Positions 7,950 to 17,691 are shown, counted from the first letter of the stretch. The stretch: DNA of 45,051 nt from Paenisporosarcina sp. TG20 (GCF_000286315.1 NZ_ALJG01000356.1:1-45051); one strand, 5' to 3'. Translations and numbers: made by a program. Notes: generated by a model not told the origin, from the sequence alone.

Positions 7950-8893
7950 TGTTTAACAAGCCTTTTAATAGGAACATTTGTCTTTGCTAAAATACGCTCG
8001 ACAATTTCTTGTGTAGTTATCCCTTCATACCTCGCTTCTGATCGCAACATCATTCGATGACTAAAGACATACGGTGCCAAATACTGTATATCATCAGGTG
8101 TAACAAAATCTCTTCCTCTTAACATGGCAAGTGCTTGGGAGGCTTTCATTAATGCTAGTGAACCACGAGGACTTACTCCTAAATAAATATACGAGTCTTT
8201 TCTGGTTCTATTAGCTAAATCAACAATATAGTTTTTAATCGTATCGTCAACCACGATTTCTTTTGCTTCATTTTGCAAAGCAATTAAGTCTTCAAGCGAA
8301 ATGACAGCGTCTAAGTCTATAACTGTTGTCGATTGAGAACGGTTTAAAACTTCAACTTCCTCTGCTTGTGAAGGATATCCCATACGAAGTTTAATTAAGA
8401 AACGGTCTAATTGTGCTTCCGGAAGTGGATATGTACCTTCGTGCTCAATCGGATTTTGTGTCGCCATTACAAAAAACGGTTTAGGTATATTCATTGTGAC
8501 TCCATCAATAGTAACTGTTGCTTCTTCCATACCTTCTAAGAGTGCAGATTGCGTTTTAGGTGAAGTTCGATTTATTTCATCAGCTAACACGATATTCCCC
8601 ATAATTGGACCTGGTCTAAATTGAAATTCCATATCTTTAGGATTATAGATTGATACTCCAATTACATCTGAAGGCAATAGATCAGGTGTGAATTGAATTC
8701 GTTTAAATTGAGCACCAACTGATTTTGCTAAAGCACGTACCATCATTGTTTTTCCAACTCCTGGCACATCTTCTAATAGAACATGTCCTTGTGCAACTAA
8801 TGCAACCACACATAATTCTGCGATATCCCGCTTGCCTATAATCACTCGTTCAATATTATTTATTATTGCAAGTATTTTCTCCTGGTTTTTCAT
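7946..8893 (-). CDS. yeaC: MoxR-type AAA+ ATPase (YeaC-like)
   Basis: 315-residue ATPase of the MoxR/RavA branch, likely a cytosolic chaperone for assembly or activation of the two downstream membrane proteins. Walker A is DVPGVGKT (42-49), Walker B VLADEIN (102-108), sensor 1 lies in ATQNPIEHEGTYPLPEAQ near 145-160, followed by the DRF arginine-finger stretch. The C-terminal lid begins near 230. It is the first gene of a three-gene overlapping operon (yeaC-yeaD-yebA), the same order as in B. subtilis. A GGGGGT ribosome site precedes the ATG. Confidence 0.92.
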   Translation of the reverse strand: MKNQEKILAIINNIERVIIGKRDIAELCVVALVAQGHVLLEDVPGVGKTMMVRALAKSVGAQFKRIQFTPDLLPSDVIGVSIYNPKDMEFQFRPGPIMGNIVLADEINRTSPKTQSALLEGMEEATVTIDGVTMNIPKPFFVMATQNPIEHEGTYPLPEAQLDRFLIKLRMGYPSQAEEVEVLNRSQSTTVIDLDAVISLEDLIALQNEAKEIVVDDTIKNYIVDLANRTRKDSYIYLGVSPRGSLALMKASQALAMLRGRDFVTPDDIQYLAPYVFSHRMMLRSEARYEGITTQEIVERILAKTNVPIKRLVKQ

Positions 8894-9002
8894 CTCTTTC
8901 TACCCCCAATACCCCTGTGGAATTATTTAAAATTTACAAGTTTTATACATATATCTATAGTTTAACTAAAACATACTGACTTAACAACTTATTAGTAAAC
9001 AG

Positions 9003-9033
9003 AAAAGCACACTTGGCACTAAGCCAAATGTAC
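9003..9033 (-). terminator. Intrinsic terminator of the pncB-nadE pair
   Basis: On the minus strand ACATTTGGC and GCCAAGTGT pair (one G-T) around a five-base loop, followed by GCTTTTCT. It lies directly after the nadE stop. Confidence 0.65.
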
Positions 9034-9039
9034 TTTATT

Positions 9040-9867
9040 TTATTTCCAAAACTCGTCGAAAACAGTTATAGGCATATGTCGTTTGTGCTGTGAACGCAAA
9101 TAATACTCTTCAATTCTTTCTCGTGACTCACTTGGGATTTTTTTCCCTTCTAAGTAGTCATCAATATAATCATATGTGACACCAAGAGCAATTTCATCCG
9201 GTAATCCAGGGCGCTCTTCTTCCAAATCTGCAGTAGGAATCTTTATATACAAGTTTTCAGGGCAATCGAGAACTTTTAATAGTTGTTTCCCTTGTCGTTT
9301 ATTTAAACGAAAAATTGGAACCAAGTCAACTCCACCATCACCATATTTGGTATAAAAACCAGTGACAGCTTCTGCAGCATGATCTGTGCCAACAACTACT
9401 GAATTGGTCATAGCTGCTATCGAATATTGTACCTTCATTCTTTCACGTGCTTTTTCGTTTCCTTTAGCAAAGTCAGAAAGGTTGATACCAGATACATCAA
9501 GAGCTCGTTTGCTTGCATCAATTGCGTCTTTAATATTCACTGTATAGATTTTAGAAGGTTGAATATAGCCCAGTGCATCTTGACAATCATCTTCATCAAA
9601 CTGTAAGCCATAAGGCAATCGAACAGCATTAAGTGAATAGATCTTCACTCCCGCTTCTTCATTTAATTCATTCACGGCCATTTGAGCAAGTTTACCAGTA
9701 AGAGTGGAATCTTGACCACCCGAAATACCTACAACCAATCCTTTTAAGAATGGATGCTTCTTTAAATAGTTTTTCATAAAATCAATAGATGTACGAATCT
9801 CTTCTTGAGGGTCAATCGATGGTTTAACTTTCAATTCTTCAATAATTTTCAGTTGTAAGTTTGTCAT
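9040..9867 (-). CDS. nadE: NH3-dependent NAD+ synthetase NadE
   Basis: Forms NAD from deamido-NAD, ATP and ammonia, the last step of NAD synthesis. The product belongs to the ammonia-type family: 275 residues, no glutaminase domain. The PP-loop is SGGQDST (49-55), and the conserved GTDHAAE and [10 protein letters not shown] stretches that shape the deamido-NAD pocket lie in the second half. The open frame extends further upstream, but the ATG at 9867 has AGGAGG 7 bases before it and starts with the family's usual N-terminus. Its start is 11 bp after the pncB stop, so the two salvage genes form an operon. Confidence 0.95.
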   Translation of the reverse strand: MTNLQLKIIEELKVKPSIDPQEEIRTSIDFMKNYLKKHPFLKGLVVGISGGQDSTLTGKLAQMAVNELNEEAGVKIYSLNAVRLPYGLQFDEDDCQDALGYIQPSKIYTVNIKDAIDASKRALDVSGINLSDFAKGNEKARERMKVQYSIAAMTNSVVVGTDHAAEAVTGFYTKYGDGGVDLVPIFRLNKRQGKQLLKVLDCPENLYIKIPTADLEEERPGLPDEIALGVTYDYIDDYLEGKKIPSESRERIEEYYLRSQHKRHMPITVFDEFWK

Positions 9868-9878
9868 CACAGTGCCTC

Positions 9879-11348
9879 CTAAGCGTAATACATGCTGTCC
9901 ACCATTTCTTTTACTTCTTGGATGTTTTTGATCTTGTTGTCCCAACATTTTTGACTGAGATCCACTGGATATTCTTCTGGATTTAGAGAACGTTTGTATT
10001 CATCCCATAACAACTCCAAGTTTACAGTTGCGTAATCCCTCATTTCAAACAATGTGGGATTGGTATAAATGATTTTACCGTTTTCAATCACTTTAGTATG
10101 AAGATTTTTAGCTTCAAAGTTTGTCACAAATTTCGAAACAAATGTATGCACTGGATGGAACATTTTTAAGCGTTCTTCATGCGTCGGATCTTCATCAAAC
10201 ATTGTTATATAATCGCCTTCCGCTTTTCCGTTTTCACGGTCAATAATACGGAATAATTTTTTTCGTCCAGGCGTGGTTATTTTTTCAGTCGCGGAAGAGA
10301 TCTTAATGGTATCTTCCATCACACCATTTTCATCTTCAATTGACACAATTTTGTAAACTGCACCCAGAGCGGGTTGATCATATGCTGTTATTAGTTTAGT
10401 ACCAATTCCCCATATATCTACTTTCGCACCTTGGGCTTTTAAGTTTAGTATTGTATATTCATCTAAATCATTTGATACGATAATTTTGGCATCTGGAAAC
10501 CCTGCTTCATCTAACATCCTACGTGCTTCTTTTGAAAGGAATGAAATATCTCCGCTGTCTAAGCGAATGCCAACAAAGTTGTTTTCATCCCCAAGTTCTT
10601 TTGCCACTTGAATAGCGGTTGGCACTCCAGTTTTTAACGTATTGTATGTATCGACAAGAAATACACAGTCTTTATGACGTTTGGCATAAGCATGGAAAGC
10701 ATCATATTCGCTTTTATATGCTTGAACAAGTGAATGTCCATGTGTCCCAGCAACAGCAATCCCAAATTTCTTGCCAGCTCGAACATTACTTGTTGCTTCT
10801 ATTCCGCCGATGATGGAAGCGCGTGAACCCCATATTGCTGCATCCATTTCTTGTGCGCGCCGTGTTCCAAATTCCATTACAGTATCGGTTTTCACAATTT
10901 GTTTAATCCGACTTGCTTTCGTTGCAATTAATGTTTGGTAATTAACAATATTTAAAATTGCTGTTTCTATTAGTTGTGCTTCAACAAGAGGGGCTTCGAC
11001 ACGAAGAATTGGCTCATTAGCGAAAACAAGCTCCCCTTCAACCATTGAATACACGTCACCAGTAAATCTAACATCACGCAAGTAACTGATAAAGTCTTCT
11101 TTGTATCCTAGTTCTTGCTGAAGGTAAGCAAGGTCACTATCCGTAAACTTGAACTCACGCAGAAAATCTAGTACACGCTCGAGACCTGCAAAAATAGCAT
11201 AGCCATTCCCAAAAGGTAGATTGCGGAAAAACAACTCAAATACAGCTTTACGATTATGTACACCATCAGCCCAATAGGTTTCTGCCATATTGATTTGATA
11301 TAAATCCGTATGTAATGCAAATCCATCATCTGCATAATTCGACTTCAT
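9879..11348 (-). CDS. pncB: Nicotinate phosphoribosyltransferase PncB
   Basis: Joins nicotinate to PRPP with ATP to give nicotinate mononucleotide, the first step of the Preiss-Handler NAD salvage route. 489 residues, typical of the longer Firmicutes form. Visible hallmarks are the N-terminal [19 protein letters not shown] near 161, the GTHGHS stretch near 201-206 in the active-site loop, and RLDSGD further on. The start at 11348 has AAGGAG 5 bases before the ATG; upstream in-frame codons lack a ribosome site. nadE follows in the same transcript. No NiaR operator was recognised in the 60 bp upstream. Confidence 0.95.
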   Translation of the reverse strand: MKSNYADDGFALHTDLYQINMAETYWADGVHNRKAVFELFFRNLPFGNGYAIFAGLERVLDFLREFKFTDSDLAYLQQELGYKEDFISYLRDVRFTGDVYSMVEGELVFANEPILRVEAPLVEAQLIETAILNIVNYQTLIATKASRIKQIVKTDTVMEFGTRRAQEMDAAIWGSRASIIGGIEATSNVRAGKKFGIAVAGTHGHSLVQAYKSEYDAFHAYAKRHKDCVFLVDTYNTLKTGVPTAIQVAKELGDENNFVGIRLDSGDISFLSKEARRMLDEAGFPDAKIIVSNDLDEYTILNLKAQGAKVDIWGIGTKLITAYDQPALGAVYKIVSIEDENGVMEDTIKISSATEKITTPGRKKLFRIIDRENGKAEGDYITMFDEDPTHEERLKMFHPVHTFVSKFVTNFEAKNLHTKVIENGKIIYTNPTLFEMRDYATVNLELLWDEYKRSLNPEEYPVDLSQKCWDNKIKNIQEVKEMVDSMYYA

Positions 11349-11409
11349 GTTAACTCCTTCTTCCGCGTTCATCATTGTCATTAGTATACACATTTTTATC
11401 TTACCTAAC

Positions 11410-11440
11410 AAAAACGCAAACCAGTTGGTTTGCGTTTTTT
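11410..11440 (-). terminator. Terminator between the small gene and pncB
   Basis: A 13-bp perfect palindromic stem (AAAAACGCAAACC with its complement, loop AGTT) lies just after the stop of the gene at 11444. Runs of A and T on the two sides let it work in both directions. It means pncB must have its own promoter in the following 60 bp. Confidence 0.8.
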
Positions 11441-11443
11441 ACT

Positions 11444-11647
11444 TTATGTTCCCATTTTTCTTCGTAGGTTGCTCACTTTTTTCGTTTGCTGGCTTTGCAT
11501 CTTTTTAGATGATTGGCTTCCGCTTCCAGTTCCAGTGTTGTTAGATGCTTGATTTTTTTTCGCTTCAAGTTGCTGTTGCATCGCTTCTTTTAAGGTCATT
11601 TTCTTTTTTGGTGCATCAGCTTGGTTAGTTTCATTGTTTTCAGTCAT
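11444..11647 (-). CDS. Small polar protein, function unknown
   Basis: 67 residues, rich in Lys, Gln, Asn and Ser, no hydrophobic segment and no Cys. It opens with an acidic/Asn-rich stretch, carries KKKMTLKEAMQQQLEAKK (helical, charged) and ends in a basic RRKMGT tail, with a low-complexity Ser/Gly/Gln linker between. A good GGAGG site precedes the ATG by 9 bases and a strong terminator follows, so it is probably real. Small basic proteins like this are common in Bacillales; nothing here tells its role. Confidence 0.65.
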   Translation of the reverse strand: MTENNETNQADAPKKKMTLKEAMQQQLEAKKNQASNNTGTGSGSQSSKKMQSQQTKKVSNLRRKMGT

Positions 11648-12105
11648 GTGAACTCCTCCTTTTGGTTGTTATATAATCAGTCTTTACTTTCATTATACTC
11701 GAATTTTACATAACCGGGAATTTTCTATTATAAAAGAAGAGCAGAAAGCGTATTCTCGCCCGATGAGGGCACTGAAAAAAAGTACACCGATATAGTATTC
11801 CCTATACTACTAATACCGGCGCTTTGTGGATGCCTACCGCGTGAAGTCAGTCAGAAAACCACTGACAGTCTTTCGAATTCGAATGAAATATTGCTTTTTA
11901 ATATAAACACACTTACAACTATTAAAAATGTAAATTTATCAGTGGTCTAACCCGTTACTACTAAACGCGAAGAATACTTTCAATCCTTTATTAAAAACTG
12001 CTTTCTACATTTAAATCTTTATTTCTTATTATAAGCCGAGTCCACTCACTGTTATTCTTTTTAGTTCTAACAATGCATATAATTCTTTAAAAAGGAGGTT
12101 TTCTT
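11648..12105. other. Intergenic region with a solo insertion-sequence end
   Basis: No open reading frame of note. At 11765-11779 it has GAGGGCACTGAAAAA, identical to the terminal sequence of the IS1182-like element at 33442-33456 and to 24062-24076. AAAGGAGG at 12091-12098 is the ribosome site of the next gene. The remainder shows nothing I recognise. Confidence 0.5.
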
Positions 12106-12471
12106 TTGAGAGGAAAACGATTTAGTTGGTTACCTGTTATCTTGATTTCATTAATTGCTCAATTTATCGTCCAACAATTGTTGCTATTCATTGCAAATAA
12201 TGTAGACCACTCTACGTCAACAGCGTTAATTATTCAAATCATTTTTGTCATTGTTGCAATTGTCGGTGGAATAGTAGCTATGCATTTTTCCATCAGGCAT
12301 TCACTTCACATAGGCGGAATTTGTGCAGCTCTTTTTGTTGTCCTAAGTCAATTATATATTGGCAATAGTACAATTAGCGGTTCAGGACTTTTAATATTGC
12401 TTATTGCCTACGCGCTTGGCTATCTTGGCAGTATGTTATATGCGAACAAATTGCATACACGTTTTAGATAA
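12106..12471 (+). CDS. Small four-helix membrane protein, paralogue A
   Basis: 121 residues with about four membrane segments and no soluble domain. It starts at TTG, 7 bases after a strong AAAGGAGG. The N-terminal RGKRFSWLPVIL and the motif HIGGICAALF near residue 67 recur in the next gene, so the two are tandem duplicates. Resembles the TIGR04086/YrzE class of small membrane proteins in general shape, but I cannot assign it to a family. Function unknown. Confidence 0.65.
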   Translation: MRGKRFSWLPVILISLIAQFIVQQLLLFIANNVDHSTSTALIIQIIFVIVAIVGGIVAMHFSIRHSLHIGGICAALFVVLSQLYIGNSTISGSGLLILLIAYALGYLGSMLYANKLHTRFR

Positions 12472-12628
12472 TCTTGTTTGATAGCTATAACAATATTATT
12501 TAAAATCCAGAGTTACTTATTTTCAATTCTAGTCATCTATGACACTCATTATTGAGATAACGTACTCTGTTTTTCCCTGCTATTGGTAGCAGTAAATATA
12601 AAATTCAGTAATGAGGAGGTTGTTAACT

Positions 12629-12997
12629 TTGAAAGGAAAAAGATTTAGTTTTCTACCTGTTATCCTAATTGTATTAGTTGTTCAATTTATTATTCTTCAG
12701 TTATTACTATTGATTGAAATTAATGTACCGCAATTCATGTCATTCTCATTAATGATTAAAATTAACTTTTTCATCATCACTATTTGTGGTGGAATAATAG
12801 CGATACGCTTTTACAACAAAACGTCTGCGCACATAGGTGGTATTTGTGGAGCTCTCTTCATTACCCTAAGTGAATTATATAGCGGACATTTTAATGTAGA
12901 TTTATCAAATAGTATTATTTTACTGTTAGCTTATCTAGCAGGGTACTTTGGTTCCACTCTTTACACACATAAAAGTGCTATAACACGGGTTGGCTAA
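12629..12997 (+). CDS. Small four-helix membrane protein, paralogue B
   Basis: 122 residues, four likely membrane segments, clearly related to the gene before it (GKRFS-LPVILI, VQFI, HIGGICGALF, AYLAGYFGS in the same order). The open frame reaches an ATG at 12611, but that ATG is part of the AGGAGG site (12614-12619); by comparison with paralogue A the true start is the TTG at 12629, 9 bases behind it. Both copies thus use TTG. A bidirectional terminator separates it from exoA. Function unknown. Confidence 0.65.
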   Translation: MKGKRFSFLPVILIVLVVQFIILQLLLLIEINVPQFMSFSLMIKINFFIITICGGIIAIRFYNKTSAHIGGICGALFITLSELYSGHFNVDLSNSIILLLAYLAGYFGSTLYTHKSAITRVG

Positions 12998-13021
12998 ATA
13001 TTAATAAGTCTTTCAATATTT

Positions 13022-13064
13022 TAAAGCCTATCATTAAATTCAAAAGACCATGATAGGCTTTTTA
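13022..13064. terminator. Bidirectional terminator between convergent genes
   Basis: AAAGCCTATCAT (13023-13034) pairs with ATGATAGGCTTT, with A and T runs outside. It serves both the plus-strand membrane gene ending at 12997 and exoA ending at 13066 on the minus strand. Confidence 0.85.
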
Positions 13065-13065
13065 A

Positions 13066-13821
13066 TTATTTTTCTAGTTCCAAAATGATTGGGCAATGAT
13101 CACTCCCAAATACTTGGGTATGAATATATGCATCAATCAATCTATTTTTTAATGCATTTGAAGTAATAAAATAATCAATTCTCCACCCGATATTGCGTTC
13201 CCTCACTGTGTTCATGTAAGACCACCAGCTATAAGCGTCTTCTTTCTCCGGATAAAAATGCCTAAATGTATCTGTAAATCCTTCCTCTAGCAATGCTGTC
13301 ATCTTTCCTCGTTCCTCTAATGTAAATCCAGAGTTACCTTTATTAGATTTAGCATTTTTTAAATCTATTTCTTCATGTGCTACATTTAAATCCCCGCACA
13401 TAATAACCGGTTTCACTTGATCTAACTGGGTTATATACGCACGCATTTCATCCTCCCAACCCAAGCGGTAACTAAGTCTGGTTAAATCACGTTTTGCATT
13501 TGGGGTATAGACATTCACTAAATAAAACCGTTCGTATTCTAATGTGAGAATTCTACCCTCAGCTTCTTCGTTTGAATCCCCTTTTCCATATCTTACGGAA
13601 ATCGGTTTTTCCTTTGTAAATACAGCGGTCCCTGAGTACCCTTTCTTTTCAGCGTAATTCCAATATTGATAGTATCCTTCTAAGTTTAATTCTATTTGTC
13701 CTGCTTGTAGTTTCGTCTCTTGCAGACAAAAAATATCCGCGTTCACTTGTTGAAAATAATCTAAAAAGCCTTTCTTTACACAAGCTCGAATTCCATTCAC
13801 ATTCCACGAAACTAACTTCAT
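13066..13821 (-). CDS. exoA: Exodeoxyribonuclease III / AP endonuclease ExoA
   Basis: Cleaves DNA at abasic sites and removes 3' blocking groups in base-excision repair. 251 residues, the length of B. subtilis ExoA. The endonuclease/exonuclease/phosphatase fold residues are all visible: WNVNG near the N-terminus (Asn7), LQETK with Glu35, GDLN with Asp144 and Asn146, the RIDYF stretch with Asp216, and the terminal SDHCP with Asp241 and His242. A GAGGTG site lies 10 bases before the ATG. It stands alone, with a shared terminator downstream. Confidence 0.95.
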   Translation of the reverse strand: MKLVSWNVNGIRACVKKGFLDYFQQVNADIFCLQETKLQAGQIELNLEGYYQYWNYAEKKGYSGTAVFTKEKPISVRYGKGDSNEEAEGRILTLEYERFYLVNVYTPNAKRDLTRLSYRLGWEDEMRAYITQLDQVKPVIMCGDLNVAHEEIDLKNAKSNKGNSGFTLEERGKMTALLEEGFTDTFRHFYPEKEDAYSWWSYMNTVRERNIGWRIDYFITSNALKNRLIDAYIHTQVFGSDHCPIILELEK

Positions 13822-14130
13822 AATGTGATAACACCTCTTTTTAACCCTATATTATATATATAGTAGATTTCCTAAATACCTTACCCTCTACAATATAACA
13901 AAATAATTACGGAAAGCGCAAAGCCTCCGTATTAGCTTGATAGTTTTGGGGCGAATCTTTTGAAACATAGAACTTATCTTAAATTTAATCATTCTTTCTA
14001 ATAACAAAGACCTCCCATAAGTCCAGTGAACTAACGAAGAAGTCATTGCCACACATTATTTTTAATAAAATACGTATTCATTTTTAAACAGTTGTCAATC
14101 CTCTATTTATCGTTCTTTACCAGTTCTTAT
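13822..14130. other. Intergenic region without recognised gene
   Basis: AT-rich, with a TATATATAATAT stretch near 13850 that could hold the exoA -10 box. The string GGAAAGCGCAAAGCCTCCG near 13911 resembles AAAGCACAAAGCTCCGC near 4323 and may be a short scattered repeat. No open frame or RNA gene seen. Confidence 0.4.
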
Positions 14131-14517
14131 TTAACTTTTGTATTCTGCATTGTAGGAATTTTCTCCGGCATGGACCGATAGGAGTGTGTCAGCAAAACCT
14201 ACGAGTCGATTTACCAACTCTTCAGCAATACTATAAACAAGTGGGTGGAGTTCCGGGTCATGTAGTTTGGGGTCGTCCAAGATTACTGTTGTATTAATGA
14301 AAACTTCTTTATTTCCATATAAATTGTAATGAACGATGGCTTTTCCTGCTGCTCCGCCTGATTTTGGGTCTTTATAATGAGGTAAGAAGATATACCATTC
14401 TTCTGCACTAGCAGATCTAAAATATTTCATGAATGTTAATCCACTGACCTCTGAAAGAATTTTTTCTTTAAATTCCGGTCGTATCATGTCAATTATTTTT
14501 TCTTCTTTGCTATCCAT
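14131..14517 (-). CDS. Conserved-looking cytosolic protein of unknown function
   Basis: 128 residues from the ATG at 14517, which has GAGGAG 7 bases upstream; the longer frame to 14592 has no ribosome site. Mixed alpha/beta composition, no membrane helix, no signal peptide, no Cys. It has a YIFLPHYKDPKSGGAAGKA stretch in the middle and an acidic, helical C-terminal half. I do not recognise the family. It is divergent from the MBL-fold gene with about 120 bp between starts. Confidence 0.6.
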   Translation of the reverse strand: MDSKEEKIIDMIRPEFKEKILSEVSGLTFMKYFRSASAEEWYIFLPHYKDPKSGGAAGKAIVHYNLYGNKEVFINTTVILDDPKLHDPELHPLVYSIAEELVNRLVGFADTLLSVHAGENSYNAEYKS

Positions 14518-14685
14518 TGTTAATCTCCTCAAATGAGCTTTTTTTGACAATCCTAAAAGAGAACGATTGCTATCTCTTCTTAGTATTGACAACCAATCAT
14601 TTTTTATGTTTGATAAAAATAATTGAATTATCTATAGAGGATGATTAATCTAAAGAGAGCAAAATTATTAAAAGGTCGTGGAAAT

Positions 14686-15480
14686 ATGATAAAAGAATTT
14701 AATCATGAGGAGGTACAGTGTATTAAAACGACTGTTTCAGTTCCCATGTTTAGAATTAATGTCTACTTATATTTTATAGATGGGTTACTTATTGATACTG
14801 GACCTAGACGCTTAAAGAACAGCTTAATCCCAGTTTTTAAAAGTCTACCCGTTTCACAAATTATTCTCACTCACCATCATGAGGACCATATCGGAATGGG
14901 ATCGTGGATTCAATCCCATATAAACAAACCCATTTACATTCATAAAGCAGGTATTGCCGATTGCGAACAACCATCATCTATCCCGTTATATCGGAGGATT
15001 TTGTGGGGAAACAGCAAACCTTTTAATCCTGAACCTATTCCACAAACGATTGAAACAAAGAATTATCAGTTTGAGGTAATTCATACACCAGGTCATGCAC
15101 ACGATCATGTCGTACTGTTTAATAGAGAAAATGGTTGGTTATTCAGTGGAGATTTATTTGTAATTCCTCACCCTAAGAGCTCCTTTTCTTTTGAATCTGT
15201 ACCCGTTTTGATGGATTCTATTCGCAAAATCCTAACGTATGATTTCTCCACATTATTCTGCTCTCATGCAGGTGTCATTATTAATGGAAAAGAACATCTA
15301 ACGGAAAAACTTCGATACTTAGAGAATTTACACTGGAAAGTGAAGAGACTACATCTAGAAGGAATGCATGCAAAAAGCATTCAGAAACAGCTATTTCCGA
15401 AGCTTCACTCTATACATTTACTATCGGGGTTTGAAAATTCGCCCGCTCATATGATAAATTCCATAATAGATGACATATAG
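14686..15480 (+). CDS. Metallo-beta-lactamase-fold hydrolase
   Basis: Zinc-dependent hydrolase of the MBL superfamily. The core motif THHHEDHIG (T-H-x-H-x-D-H), then HTPGHAHDHV with the next metal His, FSGDLF with the bridging Asp, and a late CSHAG complete the metal site. The C-terminal part is helical, as in the glyoxalase II-like branch. Start is uncertain: the ATG at 14641 touches its AGAGG, whereas the ATG at 14686 has AAAAGG 10 bases upstream and begins close to the fold (265 residues). A possible promoter is TTGACA near 14588. Substrate cannot be predicted; single-gene unit. Confidence 0.8.
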   Translation: MIKEFNHEEVQCIKTTVSVPMFRINVYLYFIDGLLIDTGPRRLKNSLIPVFKSLPVSQIILTHHHEDHIGMGSWIQSHINKPIYIHKAGIADCEQPSSIPLYRRILWGNSKPFNPEPIPQTIETKNYQFEVIHTPGHAHDHVVLFNRENGWLFSGDLFVIPHPKSSFSFESVPVLMDSIRKILTYDFSTLFCSHAGVIINGKEHLTEKLRYLENLHWKVKRLHLEGMHAKSIQKQLFPKLHSIHLLSGFENSPAHMINSIIDDI

Positions 15481-15560
15481 AATTTAAAACAAAATCTATT
15501 GATTCAATAACCCAGCATTAATCCACCCGTTATTACACCTAATAGGAAGTCTACATCCTA

Positions 15561-15977
15561 TTATTTATCAGGATAATCACAGAACTCAATAATCGTTCCA
15601 TTTGTATCAGCCGGGTTCAAATAGATTAATCGTCTTCCATGTTTATTAATACGCAAAGTATCTTCTAATGTACGAATACCTTTACGTTTCAGCTCATCCA
15701 ATGCCTCATCAAGATCATTGACATGATAAGCAATATGGTGAACACCTTTTCCTTTCTGTTTCAAAAACCGAGCAATTGGAGAGGTGGTATTGTTTGTTGG
15801 TGACAATAATTCAGTACGATCGCCATTAATATCTATTGTGGCGATTTCACTTTCAACACCTATTGATTCACTTCGGTATCGATCAATTAATTTTCCACCT
15901 AATATATCTTCATAAAAACTTATACTTTCCTCTAAATTCCGAACAGCGATGCCAATATGATCCAGTTTGTAATTCAT
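15561..15977 (-). CDS. Methylmalonyl-CoA epimerase-like VOC protein
   Basis: 138 residues made of two paired beta-alpha-beta-beta-beta modules of the vicinal oxygen chelate family. The ordering of ligands (His7 in LDHIGIAV, a His in GVHHIAYHV near 80, Glu131 in TIIEFCD) and the phrases LEESISFYEDILGG and FLKQKGKGVHHIA match methylmalonyl-CoA epimerase, which interconverts the R and S forms of methylmalonyl-CoA. It is alone here, without mutase genes. A general lactoylglutathione-lyase-like role is the alternative. Confidence 0.8.
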   Translation of the reverse strand: MNYKLDHIGIAVRNLEESISFYEDILGGKLIDRYRSESIGVESEIATIDINGDRTELLSPTNNTTSPIARFLKQKGKGVHHIAYHVNDLDEALDELKRKGIRTLEDTLRINKHGRRLIYLNPADTNGTIIEFCDYPDK

Positions 15978-16419
15978 AAATGTTCTCCTTAATTGCGTAA
16001 TGCCATTATTTATAGTTGCTGCTTATTATTTGGTGTTGCTCCCATTCAATGGTTACGGAGTAATTCCCCCCAAAAATACGAGTCCCACGAGTAACGCAGT
16101 TTCTTCAATTCAACGACTTCTTAGGAAATGATTAAATAGAGCGTACATCACTTAATGGAAGGACATCAACCTCCAGGTGATTTTTTGATTAGAAAATAGA
16201 ACTATGTACAGAAACCCCCAACTTTTGTACCAGTTTTAGATGGGGTATTCTGTTGGTTGATTAGTTTTTTTAATCAGTAAGTCAAAACTTCTCCACCACT
16301 ATAAACAGACATAAGTTCTTATTTTAAAAGGTATATCTTAAGAAAAGACCTTAATAATTGGAACTAAATAATTTCAAAAATGTTAAGTATGAGTAAAGAA
16401 TTCTTTTGGAGATGGCGGT
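15978..16419. other. Intergenic region, nothing firm
   Basis: About 440 bp of AT-rich sequence without an open frame. A run of TTTTTTTAATCAG near 16266 and several short inverted repeats are present, none with a full terminator shape. No recognisable RNA gene. Confidence 0.4.
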
Positions 16420-16784
16420 ATGAATAATAAAGGTAAAAATAGTTTTTTATCAATGTATAGATAGCTTGTAGTTTTGTTATTAGCAATAACCATAGTTGTT
16501 TTGTCTTATAATACCCCCAAAGTTGTTAGAAACGGATTTACAGAGTTTTGAGGACAGTCAAGAGTATAAGTTTGCATCGCACGCATTACAAATAAATAAC
16601 TGACCAAACCTTAAGTAACCCGTTGGAAAGATTAGTGATCATTTCATACGGAATATCAATTGAAAAAGAAAATGGAGAATCAAAATCTCCCAAAGTAGTT
16701 GCTTATACAATTTTTGGTATTCAATATACTTTAGTTGAGGCCGACAATAATGGAGCAAAGGTTAAAGATAGAATTATTGACTGA
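16420..16784 (+). pseudogene. Broken gene for a small single-helix membrane protein
   Basis: A GGAGATGGCGG site is followed by ATG and MNNKGKNSFLSMYR, an in-frame TAG, then a hydrophobic helix (LVVLLLAITIVVLSY) and a short soluble part ending in TGA. The reading sense resumes in another frame as EDSQEYKFASHALQ and again as YGISIEKENGES through KVKDRIID before the final TGA. At least one stop and two frame changes separate the pieces, so this is a decayed gene with an N-terminal anchor. Family not recognised. Confidence 0.55.
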
Positions 16785-16864
16785 ATAAAAATACACATTT
16801 TAAATTTCAAAATTCTATGTTTCTCAATATTCAGTTAGAGTTTGAACAATTTAATCTTTAATTG

Positions 16865-17260
16865 TCATACATCAATTTCTATATTGTTGTTAAATTGCTT
16901 GCCCATAAGCCTTGTTCCATAACTAATTAATAATCCTAAAATGAACCCTATAATACCAATAAGATAAGATAGAGTACTCCCTCCACCAGTAATACTAACT
17001 AAATAATGCAACAGTTGGAAACCAACAATACCCCAAGCGATTGAAAAGATGAGGTTAAGAAACTGGTTTAGACTAGTATAAAAAAGTATCATAGCAATAA
17101 TTAAAGTAATAACAAAAGTCGCAATAACATTCCAGTTGAATTTCTCAACACCTATCCATGTTACAAAACCACATAACACTAATAGTAATTCAAATGTATG
17201 TCCGTTCGGTAGTCTTTTTCTTTTTTGATAATTGTCATTTCTATCATCTTGTAAGTTCAT
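16865..17260 (-). CDS. Small membrane protein, function unknown
   Basis: 131 residues. A polar, charged N-terminus (about 20 residues) leads into four membrane segments, the last two around a Gly-rich turn (ITGGGSTLSYLIGIIG). AGGAGG stands 7 bases before the ATG. The tail is NNNIEIDV. It lies back to back with the MFS gene but 430 bp away. I do not recognise the family. Confidence 0.6.
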   Translation of the reverse strand: MNLQDDRNDNYQKRKRLPNGHTFELLLVLCGFVTWIGVEKFNWNVIATFVITLIIAMILFYTSLNQFLNLIFSIAWGIVGFQLLHYLVSITGGGSTLSYLIGIIGFILGLLISYGTRLMGKQFNNNIEIDV

Positions 17261-17691
17261 TATTTCTCCTCCTATTTTTTAGTGCTATCTCTATTATCTA
17301 TGTTAAAACTTCTACAATTATTCCTTCAAGTACACTGATGTCATAGGTAAAATCACTACTTATCTATTGGTAAAAGAGATTAAATAGTGACTTGTTTTTA
17401 TCGAACTTCCCCGTGTACCTTTTAATTTAAGAAATCACTTGAGGTGCTCCAGACTTTTTTTAATTTTGTGTGATTGTTGGGCAATTAGTTTATGATTGAA
17501 TCAAAACCAGTGGATATTCAATGTTGAAAATTAATTTCAGTCATTATATACTTATCCGTTAAATAACTTCCTTACTAAGACAAAGTGTTTAATCATTACC
17601 CAACATCTAAGTGGAAGAAATAATAATTAATATGGGCAACAAAATAACATGAACATAACCCTTATCTACACGAACTACTGGGAGGGACTAA
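17261..17691. other. Intergenic region upstream of the MFS exporter
   Basis: No gene seen. GGGAGG at 17680-17685 is the ribosome site for the exporter. No TetR- or MarR-type regulator gene and no clear operator palindrome accompany it. Confidence 0.4.

Noticed and set aside
11285-11410. NiaR operator before pncB
   Set aside because: No sequence close to the known NiaR palindrome could be found in the leader.
14525-14600. Possible Fur- or DtxR-like box (GATAGCAATCGTTCTC on the minus strand) upstream of 14517
   Set aside because: Only partial match to the 7-1-7 Fur consensus and no iron-related gene nearby.
16030-16060. ACCATTGAATGGGAG on the minus strand as a second guaA-end relic
   Set aside because: Only the TIEWE codons resemble guaA; no upstream similarity was found, so it is likely chance.
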